64,000 bases of DNA, from positions 1 to 64,000 of the forward strand of contig CALIBL010000006.1 of assembly GCA_938045805.1 (NCBI GenBank), read 5' to 3'. Source of the stretch: an uncultured Rubripirellula sp. (GTDB lineage Bacteria; Planctomycetota; Planctomycetia; Pirellulales; Pirellulaceae). The notes beneath the pieces were generated by a model, which saw only the letters and a list, made by a program, of their open reading frames with translations, searched no databases and was not told the DNA's origin. This document shows, in pieces, positions 1 through 6,834 of this stretch. Position 1 is the first letter of the stretch, and each line of letters opens with the position of its first letter. The position numbers and the translations under genes are program-made.

Positions 1-308
1 GACTCCAACAGTTTTCTCACCCCCGGTAGTAAAACTGCCCCTTGCTGACGCATCAAATCAGGAAAAAGCTCTAGGTAGCGATCACGCACCAGACCGAATT
101 GCGACTCAGACCACGTGATGCTGTTACGTAAAAACAGTTCCCTCACTATCGATCGATCGGTCCGTCCAGCGAAATCAACATCGCAGTCCGGACGGGCGAT
201 ACCGGTCGAATCTGCAATCGCCATTTCCAACGCAGTGCGTCCCGCTTTGGTGCTGAGTAACGTTCCATCGATATCAAAAAGAAGTACAACTTGACCCAAA
301 ACACACAC
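1..308 (-). CDS. HAD-family hydrolase, N-terminal part (runs off the left edge)
   Basis: The ORF track misses this gene because it is cut by the window edge. The reverse complement reads GQVVLLFDIDGTLL near the start, the DxDGT nucleophile motif I of haloacid-dehalogenase-superfamily phosphatases. A helical cap-like stretch follows (TALEMAIADSTG, then DRSIVRELF), and the visible part ends at LLPGVRKLLES, the usual PGV element before the second half of the core. I place the start at a GTG at 308; a TTG four codons further in is the alternative. About 102 residues are visible and motifs II-IV lie outside the window. The family dephosphorylates small metabolites such as phosphoglycolate or sugar phosphates; the substrate cannot be told from this part. 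It is transcribed away from menG. Confidence 0.8.
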   Translation of the reverse strand, partial: MCVLGQVVLLFDIDGTLLSTKAGRTALEMAIADSTGIARPDCDVDFAGRTDRSIVRELFLRNSITWSESQFGLVRDRYLELFPDLMRQQGAVLLPGVRKLLE

Positions 309-690
309 CTCAGCTTTGACCAAAATTGGAACAAACTACAGTAGGTAGCCAAACACCGATAACCACTCCCTGAAACAAACCGCATCATCGGGTACTGCCA
401 ATGCTCATTTTCATGTGACATTCGGATGGCACCTTTCGGGTAGCTTTCTCGGAAGGCAACTCGACGATCCAAGAAAATGCACGACACCCGTCCTCCCGAT
501 TCCCCTCTAGCCGTGGTAACCTTGCAGAGATCCGCTCAAACACGCTGGATCGCTCGCCAACGTTGCCGAGCAAGAATATTACACTAACTGAGTTAGGTGT
601 GAGCGGAACCATCGGTCTTAATTGGGTTACCGCACCTTCTAAGTCCGTACTCCTCGGAGAGAATCTCCTCCCAACCAACCACTGCAGAAC
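309..690. other. Intergenic region between divergent HAD and menG genes
   Basis: About 380 bases with no convincing gene. Two minus-strand ORFs in the track (113 and 97 codons) have no family features, and one runs through the HAD gene in another frame. As the only space between two divergently transcribed genes, it must hold both promoters, but I could not pick out clear -35/-10 boxes. Confidence 0.5.
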
Positions 691-1410
691 ATGTTAGATA
701 AGAGCGAAACTCGCGTCCGTGAGATGTTTCGTCAGATAGCACCTCGCTATGACCTGATGAATCATGTCTTGTCGCTCAATATCGATCGTTATTGGCGTTG
801 GCGTAGTGTCCGCAGGTTGAAAATCTCGGGAAACTCGCCGATTTTGGATACATGCACTGGGACCGGCGACCTCGCCCTAGCGATTAAGCGGCGTGCGCCG
901 GAATCGGTAAAGGTGATAGGTAGCGACTTTTGCAACGCAATGCTCCAGATCGCGAGACAGAAAAATCCTTCAGGTAACCGTGACTCTCAGTCCGCGACAT
1001 TCGTCGAGGCGGATTCGCAGGCTCTCCCTTTTGATTCGAATCAATTTCAGTGCGTGACGGTTGCCTTCGGATTGAGAAATGTAACGAGCACCGAGAAGGG
1101 ACTTTCAGAGATGTATCGTGTCTGCCGACCGGGCGGTCAGGTCATGATTTTGGAATTTTCGCGACCCTACATCATCGGACTGAGGCAACTCTATCAGTTC
1201 TATTTCACAAGCGTCCTACCTCGCATTGGCCAACTATTCGCAAAGAACGACAAATCGGCTTACCAATACTTACCCGAATCGGTTGGATTATTCCCAGACG
1301 GGGATGAGCTCGCAGGCATGATGAGGGACGCGGGGATGGTAAACGTCCGTTACACCCCACTGACATGTGGCGTCGCAACGATCTACGAAGGCTGGAAGGC
1401 GGCCGAGTAG
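691..1410 (+). CDS. menG: Demethylmenaquinone methyltransferase (MenG/UbiE)
   Basis: Class I SAM-dependent C-methyltransferase that carries out the last step of menaquinone synthesis, methylating the demethylmenaquinone ring at the inner face of the membrane. The 239 residues match the family length. [20 protein letters not shown] at the N-terminus is the classic UbiE signature. The SAM loop reads [11 protein letters not shown], with the usual DxGxGTG slightly altered, followed by [14 protein letters not shown] and [13 protein letters not shown] are the two further UbiE signatures. The C-terminus ends [12 protein letters not shown] as in typical family members. The start is the first ATG of the ORF and has no clear Shine-Dalgarno. 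No other menaquinone genes are nearby. A ubiquinone role is unlikely if this is a planctomycete, since these use menaquinone. Confidence 0.93.
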   Translation: MLDKSETRVREMFRQIAPRYDLMNHVLSLNIDRYWRWRSVRRLKISGNSPILDTCTGTGDLALAIKRRAPESVKVIGSDFCNAMLQIARQKNPSGNRDSQSATFVEADSQALPFDSNQFQCVTVAFGLRNVTSTEKGLSEMYRVCRPGGQVMILEFSRPYIIGLRQLYQFYFTSVLPRIGQLFAKNDKSAYQYLPESVGLFPDGDELAGMMRDAGMVNVRYTPLTCGVATIYEGWKAAE

Positions 1411-1795
1411 GATCTCACTGCTAGCAACCCGAGGACGCCACCGCAGGCCGCTCGTCTTGTTCGCTCGATCGGCCTTCAATCGCTACAACCGGAACAGGCA
1501 CCACAAGCGATACATTCGCTTCCTTCAACACGCAATGCCCAAAGAATCGCAATCTTTTACCTTGGCGATTTGCTTCGCGTAACCCACGCTAGATCCTGAG
1601 TCGATGTATTCAACGTATGTCGGATAGCTTGGATAACAAGACTGGTCAACCCGACCGGCAAACTCCCAACGAACGATCCGGCTGAAACGGAAGTTTTGGT
1701 TCAGTACAGATTTCAATCAAGGATAGTCGCTTAGCTAGCCACACACAAAACTACTAAGCATTTAAACGGTAAACCTTTACCGGAGATAGTGAGTC
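1411..1795. other. Intergenic region upstream of the YTV protein
   Basis: About 385 bases without a supported gene. The minus strand has short open stretches in all three frames around 1420-1716, one of 63 codons ending in Cys-TGA and another that would read a Cys-rich tail (CIACGACSGC), but none has a start, Shine-Dalgarno or length that supports a gene. They may be remnants of a decayed gene. The right end carries the palindrome listed separately. Confidence 0.45.
1767..1782. promoter_or_regulatory. 16-bp palindrome touching the YTV ribosome binding site
   Basis: CGGTAAA-CC-TTTACCG is a perfect inverted repeat with 7-base arms and a 2-base spacer, too tight to be an RNA hairpin loop and so more like a DNA operator. 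It ends within the GGAG of the YTV gene's ribosome binding site, 13 bases before the ATG. A bound protein would sit between the promoter and the start. No regulator gene is adjacent, so its binder is unknown. Confidence 0.45.
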
Positions 1796-3433
1796 ATGAA
1801 AAGTCTATGGATCCTACCTGCTCTCGCGCTCGGTCTAGCGATCACCGAGAATGCTGACGCCGCTTATTGCGGAGCTGTGAGCTACAAAGGCTGCAGTGAT
1901 TGCGGCACTCCGGTCATTGAAACCGTTGTGGATTCCTCGGACACCGTCGCCGTCGCCGGCGGTACATACACCTGCATGAAGACGGTCCGAGAGATCGTTT
2001 ACGATCGTGTCCAAGAAACACGTTATCGAACCAGAAGAGAGGTCTTCTACGAGGACAAGGAAGTTCAGCGTACTCGGATGGTTCCTGAGACGGTAACTCG
2101 CGATGTTGAATACACAGTAATGGTGCCTAAGTATGAAACACGTACTAAAACGACCGAATACACCGTAATGAAACCGGTTTACGAGACAAAAGAGCGAGTG
2201 ATCAATTACACGGTTCGAAAGCCCGTTTACGAAAACCACACCAAGGACGTGGAGTACACCGTCTGCAAACCCGTCTACGAAACCAAGCAACGCACCCTTG
2301 AGTACACCGTCAGAAAACCGGTCTACGAAACTCACACCAAGACCGTCAACTACACAGTTTGCAAGCCGGTGTATGAAACCAAACAACGTACGATTAAATA
2401 CACGGTTTGCGTCCCCAAATATGAAACACGTCAACGAACTGTCAACTACACGGTGTACAACACCGTACGTGAACAGCGAGTGAAGCAGGAGACCTATACG
2501 GTCTTAGTGCCTGAACACTACACCAAGACCATCCAGGTCAAAGGTGGACATTGGGAAACACGAAGCGTCTGTGTACCCGGCCCAACGATGAGAAAACTGG
2601 TTCGCCAACCAGGTTGCTGGAAGTATGACAAAGCACGCGGAAAGTGTGTCTACAAACCGGGTCGCTGCCGCATTGAGTGCATTCAATGCCCTCCCAAAAC
2701 AATCTGCAAGAAAGTTTGGGTTCCTACCTGCGAGACCAGAGAAATCTGCTGCAAGAGATATCGTCGAGAATGCCGGACCCGAGACGTAACCTACACGGTG
2801 TGCAAGCAGGTTCCCGAGTGCCGAACGAAAGTATGCGAGTACCAAGTTTGCAAGATGGTTCCAGAAACCCGTGAGAAGGTCTGCAACTACACCGTCCGCA
2901 AGATAGTACCTGAGACTAAATCAAAAGAGGTTCAGTACACCACGTGCAAAATGGTCTGCGAAAAACGAACCAAAACCCAAGATTACCAAGTCTGCAAAAT
3001 GGTCCGTGAAAATCGCACCAAACAAGTCAACTACACGACCTGCAAAATGGTCGAAGAACAACGCTCAAAGACCTGCCACTACCGTGTGTGCAAGATGGTT
3101 CCAGAAACACGAACCAAGACCTGCAACTACCGTGTCTGCTCCATGGTGCCGGAGACGCGCACAAAAACAGTCTGCGAAACCACGTGTCGAGAAGAGTGTT
3201 ACACGGATATCATTCGGGTGAAGAAGTGCAGACGAGTTTGCGAGCCCTACACGGTCGTCAAATGCGTTCCACGAGTAGTATGCAAGCAGATCCCTGTCGA
3301 GATTTGTTGCCCCACTCCTTGCTGCGACAAGCCTTGCCTACCTCGGCCAGTGAAGGGAGTCCTGAAGCATCTGCTTAATGGCTGTGCCGTCCTCGAGGAA
3401 AAGCTATCCTGCGAACCGACCTGTGGCGCGTAA
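1796..3433 (+). CDS. Secreted YTV-repeat cysteine-rich protein (planctomycete surface family)
   Basis: 545 residues with an N-terminal signal peptide (MKSLWILPALALGLAITENADA, cleavage near ADA-AYC). The mature protein has two blocks of 16-residue repeats. Block 1 (about residues 106-249) has nine units of the form YTVxKPVYETKxRTxx, rich in Tyr, Lys and Thr. A Cys-rich linker follows (about 255-332). Block 2 (about 333-460) has eight units of the form YTVCKMVPETRTKTCN with one to three Cys each. The tail ends in Cys clusters (CCPTPCCDKPC). YTV is a repeat family first described from Rhodopirellula genomes and thought to belong to the cell envelope. The two blocks suggest a covalently cross-linked, disulfide-rich structural fibre or layer; that role is inference. 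It stands alone between an upstream palindrome and a downstream terminator, with Shine-Dalgarno GGAG before the ATG. Confidence 0.9.
   Translation: MKSLWILPALALGLAITENADAAYCGAVSYKGCSDCGTPVIETVVDSSDTVAVAGGTYTCMKTVREIVYDRVQETRYRTRREVFYEDKEVQRTRMVPETVTRDVEYTVMVPKYETRTKTTEYTVMKPVYETKERVINYTVRKPVYENHTKDVEYTVCKPVYETKQRTLEYTVRKPVYETHTKTVNYTVCKPVYETKQRTIKYTVCVPKYETRQRTVNYTVYNTVREQRVKQETYTVLVPEHYTKTIQVKGGHWETRSVCVPGPTMRKLVRQPGCWKYDKARGKCVYKPGRCRIECIQCPPKTICKKVWVPTCETREICCKRYRRECRTRDVTYTVCKQVPECRTKVCEYQVCKMVPETREKVCNYTVRKIVPETKSKEVQYTTCKMVCEKRTKTQDYQVCKMVRENRTKQVNYTTCKMVEEQRSKTCHYRVCKMVPETRTKTCNYRVCSMVPETRTKTVCETTCREECYTDIIRVKKCRRVCEPYTVVKCVPRVVCKQIPVEICCPTPCCDKPCLPRPVKGVLKHLLNGCAVLEEKLSCEPTCGA
2111..2542 (+). 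repeat. Nine 48-bp tandem repeats, YTV block 1
   Basis: In-frame tandem units of 48 bases (16 codons), each beginning with a codon triplet for Tyr-Thr-Val and containing a (V/K)PxYE core. The last two units have drifted (YTVYNTVREQ, YTVLVPEHYT). The DNA copies differ at many third positions, so the array is old or kept diverse, not freshly duplicated. Confidence 0.85.
2792..3175 (+). repeat. Eight 48-bp tandem repeats, Cys-rich YTV block 2
   Basis: In-frame 48-base units of the form Y(T/Q/R)(V/T)CKMVxExRxKxxx. Cys is fixed at position 4 in most units and recurs at position 15 in several. It has the same period as block 1 but a different consensus, implying an early split followed by separate expansion of each block. 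Confidence 0.85.
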
Positions 3434-3514
3434 AAAGCCGTGCAGCGGAATCAAAAAGCAAGAACTCCACACAGTAGCGTGGCTAATCAACGATTCCACC
3501 GCCCAACAAATCAG

Positions 3515-3556
3515 AGCGGGCTTCGATCCATCTCGTGATCGGAGTCCGCTTTTTTT
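3515..3556 (+). terminator. Rho-independent terminator after the YTV gene
   Basis: AGCGGGCTTCGATC pairs with GATCGGAGTCCGCT over 14 positions (two G-T wobbles), with a short loop, followed directly by a run of T. It lies about 80 bases after the YTV stop codon and closes a single-gene transcript. Confidence 0.85.
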
Positions 3557-3693
3557 GTACAAGGGCCGCGTGTCACGCGTCAAACATAAGGATTTTCACT
3601 CTCGCATTCGATAACACCTCCTGTGCCGCACCGCACGCGATAGACTTACAATGTGGATTCGCCGTGCTTCACTTACGCCGTCACACCAGCATC

Positions 3694-4692
3694 ATGAAAT
3701 TCTGGATCCTTCTACTGCCTGCACTCATTGCTTCGATGCTGTGCCCTCGGCCCTGCTTCGGACAGAAGTGGGAAGAGAGAGCGTTCCCGATACAAAGCCT
3801 TGATCTAGGTGATGTAGCTAAAGGTTCGACTGTGGAGTTCTCTTTCCCCGTAGTCAATTCCTTTGATTCGGAACTCATCATTGACTCGATTGACAGCAAC
3901 TGTGGTTGCACCGCGGTTCACACAGGGCAGATGACGATAGCACCTGGTGAGACCAGTGAGATCCAAGGTGAAATCAACACGGAGGCTTACAGTGGCCGCA
4001 GAAAAGCAATTTTAACGGTGAGACTTCGCTCACCGGCCGCTCAGGAAATTCGCCTGAGGGTTGATTCATTCATTCGCACTGATCTTGTTCTTTATCCGGG
4101 CTCTATCCACTTCAGCGATGCATTCACTGGAAAGGCCTACACGAAAAAAACAACGCTGATGCACGCCGGGTCTCCACCGATTGGAATCAAATCAATCGAA
4201 CTCCCTCGAGCTTGGATTCGATGCATGCACCGAGAATCCTTTCGGGAAGGTGATAAGACGAATTTTGACCTTGAGGTAACCATTGCAGATGATGCACCAG
4301 CGGGGGACTTTCGTGAAATCATCAATCTGACTCTTGATGATGGAAAGAACACCGTCTTACCACTGATGGTTTCAGGAATCATTGCCCGCGAGCTCTCAAT
4401 CTCCCCGAGATCAATCTTCCTCTCATCAATCGCTACCACCGATCCCATCAAGATCAACCTCGTGGTCATTGGAAGAGAACCCATCAAGATCGACAGCATC
4501 ACCTCTGAAGATTGGACCGTTGAGTACGACGCAACAAAGTCTCAAAAACGCACTCACCTCCTCCCGATCAAAATCTCGCCGAATCAAAAACCGGCCGGTA
4601 AACTCTCATCAGCCCTCCGTATCCAAGCAACGGGAAGCAAAACGTGGATCATCGACACACCAATCACCGCCGTTTTTCAGCCTGCCGAGTAG
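3694..4692 (+). CDS. Exported DUF1573 domain protein
   Basis: 332 residues from the ATG at 3694, chosen over the longer ORF start because MKFWILLLPALIASMLCPRPCFG is a clear signal peptide. The DUF1573 domain is at about residues 30-115: LDLGDVAKGSTVEFSFPVVN, then IDSNCGCT and IAPGETSEI. This Ig-like, MSP/ASH-related fold usually ends up in the periplasm or on the surface and probably binds other proteins. The rest (about 120-332) looks like two further beta-sandwich repeats (ELSISPRSIFLSSI, VVIGREPIKIDSI). No catalytic residues are visible. It lies 73 bases before the next gene with no terminator between. Function unknown beyond fold. Confidence 0.8.
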   Translation: MKFWILLLPALIASMLCPRPCFGQKWEERAFPIQSLDLGDVAKGSTVEFSFPVVNSFDSELIIDSIDSNCGCTAVHTGQMTIAPGETSEIQGEINTEAYSGRRKAILTVRLRSPAAQEIRLRVDSFIRTDLVLYPGSIHFSDAFTGKAYTKKTTLMHAGSPPIGIKSIELPRAWIRCMHRESFREGDKTNFDLEVTIADDAPAGDFREIINLTLDDGKNTVLPLMVSGIIARELSISPRSIFLSSIATTDPIKINLVVIGREPIKIDSITSEDWTVEYDATKSQKRTHLLPIKISPNQKPAGKLSSALRIQATGSKTWIIDTPITAVFQPAE

Positions 4693-4765
4693 TTGTCTCC
4701 ATCACTAAATCGTAACCATAGCGAAAATCAAACACCGCAATCCCGGGCGAGTTCAAAGACACGCA

Positions 4766-6760
4766 ATGGAAGTATGTGATAAGCAAAATCAGCATCGCGA
4801 ATCTAAAGGGGACAACAGCGGATCGATGCAGCAGTCCGCTCCCAATACCGCGAGCTCCAGATCAGAGCGGGATAGACTTTACCTCGCCACACTGAATCTC
4901 TCATCTTTGGTCGTATCACTTGTTCTTCTCATTATTCCTTGGAATCATCCAACCGCGAGCCTAGGTGAATTGACGCTCTGGTTCCATCTGCCGTTGATCC
5001 TGCTGGAAGTGTCATTGCTCTTTCTCGCGTGCTACCTTGTTGGCGTCGTTGTTGAGCGTTATTCACGTAGAATGACCACTTCAATTAGCCTTGGCTTGCA
5101 CGGGTTCATTCTTCTAAGCATCCTCGTCAATGGCATGATGTATCGGTGGGCTGGTTTTGGCCTATGGAGTCCGGAGGGCTTCGCGGTTCTGAAGAGAGTT
5201 CCATCTCAGCTAATCTTCTTCGCAAAACAAGCAACTTTATCGCGATTACTGGGCCTTTGCGTGTGCGTTTTGCTATACCTGTGCGTTGCTCATGCAACTT
5301 GCTCGGTGCTACGCAAGCGTTCCTTTTTACCCAGGGGACATTCTTTCACGTTTCAGCCGGTTTCCGTCGCATGTGCGCTGATTCTCGTTAGCTGCACTCT
5401 CACCTTTCGACACGTACAGCCTCTAGTTTCCGAAGCACCCACGCGCCACCCACTAGCCGCCCTATTTGTATCTTCGACTTCAGAGCGAACTTTCGATAAA
5501 ACACAACGCGATCTCCGTCTTTCAGCTGATGCAAGTTTCCATCCCGCTGAAGACGAATTAGTTAAACGGATTCAGAGAAGATCAAACCAGCATCGATTAC
5601 TGCAGGTCATTCCAGATGATGAGCATCGAGACAGCGAAAAAAGGGTGCTTATCGTCATCCTTGAATCGCTTAGACCGGAACTCATCGATCCCACTATAAT
5701 GCCTTGGCTCGCTGGTAAATCCTCGCGAGGGCTCTTCTGCTCGAACCACTTTTCCAGCGGAAATGCATCGACACACGGTGTGTTCAGCATCGTCAATGGG
5801 CTTGATGCCTACTGGTACCATCACCCGGTAACCCACACACCACTACTGAACCGCTTTTTCAAGCAAGCCGGCTACGAAATTGGCTTCTTTGCAAGCCAGA
5901 ACGATTGGCGACGTTTTGAGATGGATGGCTTCATTGATTCCAAGCACTACGACGTCTTTCGATCTACACCATATCGCGGAATTAAGAGCGATCGTGAGAC
6001 GCTTTCGGCAGCCCAACAGTTTATTTCAAAACCAAGAACGGACTCGGGAACCCCACAAAAACGGTTAGCCGTTGTTTACCTCTACTCAACTCACGCGCCT
6101 TACGAGAGCTATCCGCAAGATCAAGAATCAAGACCATTCGCGGACGATCGCGTAAGCTATCCCTACTCGGAAACAGAACGTGATCTCGTCTGGAATCGTT
6201 ATTGCAATAGTGCGAGATCAATCGATCGTCTTCTTTCGACCCTCGACTTAAAGAACACGACTGTGGTGATCACAGGGGATCACGGAGAGGCCTTTCTTGA
6301 AGATGGGACCATCGGTCATGGCACAAAAATCAATCGATGGCAGAATCGAACCCCAGCGATCATTCTTGGCGAGGGTCTAGCGGGAAGTCACCCTAGGTCC
6401 AGAATTGACTTTCCTACCTCACACAGCGATCTTCTCCCCACCCTCCTTGGGGCCTGCAATATCATGATCACCAGCCCGAGCCACCTCGATGGCATTGACC
6501 TAAGAAGAGCAACGGATCAGGAACTTAGGGAACGCATTGTGGTTACTCGGGACTACCTAAGAAAACACTTGAGCCTCATCGCTTTCGGTAATCACAATCT
6601 AAAAAGACGCAGCGGAATCACCATCGAGTTTGATATGCGATCAGGGTCCTTCACCGTAATCGGGCAATACACTAATGACGCAACAGACGAGATGATGGAT
6701 GATGCAGTGTACGAAGACCTCATCCTCAACCAATGGCTTGAGCAAAGCTTTGTCCGCTGA
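4766..6760 (+). CDS. Inner-membrane sulfatase-superfamily hydrolase (YejM/LtaS-like)
   Basis: 664 residues. The N-terminal third has about five membrane segments (roughly residues 40-62, 66-92, 103-125, 150-175, 193-212). The C-terminal part (about 295-610) is an alkaline-phosphatase/sulfatase fold facing the periplasm. Signs are VLIVILESLRPELID (metal-ligand strand), NHFSSGNASTHGVFSIVNGL (equivalent to the region around the catalytic Thr/Ser, very like the YejM/PbgA family), TVVITGDHGEAF and GHGTKI near the end. It lacks a CxPSR formylglycine motif, so it is not a true sulfatase. Relatives synthesise lipoteichoic acid, add phosphoethanolamine, or sense lipopolysaccharide levels (YejM). A role in envelope lipid modification or sensing is likely; the substrate is unknown. 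Confidence 0.78.
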   Translation: MEVCDKQNQHRESKGDNSGSMQQSAPNTASSRSERDRLYLATLNLSSLVVSLVLLIIPWNHPTASLGELTLWFHLPLILLEVSLLFLACYLVGVVVERYSRRMTTSISLGLHGFILLSILVNGMMYRWAGFGLWSPEGFAVLKRVPSQLIFFAKQATLSRLLGLCVCVLLYLCVAHATCSVLRKRSFLPRGHSFTFQPVSVACALILVSCTLTFRHVQPLVSEAPTRHPLAALFVSSTSERTFDKTQRDLRLSADASFHPAEDELVKRIQRRSNQHRLLQVIPDDEHRDSEKRVLIVILESLRPELIDPTIMPWLAGKSSRGLFCSNHFSSGNASTHGVFSIVNGLDAYWYHHPVTHTPLLNRFFKQAGYEIGFFASQNDWRRFEMDGFIDSKHYDVFRSTPYRGIKSDRETLSAAQQFISKPRTDSGTPQKRLAVVYLYSTHAPYESYPQDQESRPFADDRVSYPYSETERDLVWNRYCNSARSIDRLLSTLDLKNTTVVITGDHGEAFLEDGTIGHGTKINRWQNRTPAIILGEGLAGSHPRSRIDFPTSHSDLLPTLLGACNIMITSPSHLDGIDLRRATDQELRERIVVTRDYLRKHLSLIAFGNHNLKRRSGITIEFDMRSGSFTVIGQYTNDATDEMMDDAVYEDLILNQWLEQSFVR

Positions 6761-6834
6761 AGGATTTTTTCGTGAGACGCTACCGGTCAGCACCGCATTC
6801 CACTCAGACCCGAAAATCATGATCGGAGGACGCC

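Noticed and set aside
1420-1716. Minus-strand ORF ending in Cys-TGA with a possible Cys-rich continuation, considered as a selenoprotein or frameshifted gene
   Set aside because: Reading through the TGA gives only about 13 more residues before another stop, the Cys-rich stretch is in a different frame, and I could not see a SECIS-like hairpin or a recognisable family.
1835-2434. 199-codon minus-strand ORF opposite the YTV repeats
   Set aside because: It is the shadow of the 48-bp repeats; biased codons on the plus strand keep this frame open. It has no Shine-Dalgarno and no family features.
2111-3175. 48-bp periodicity considered as a CRISPR array
   Set aside because: Units are contiguous, in frame, coding and degenerate, with no unique spacers and no cas genes.
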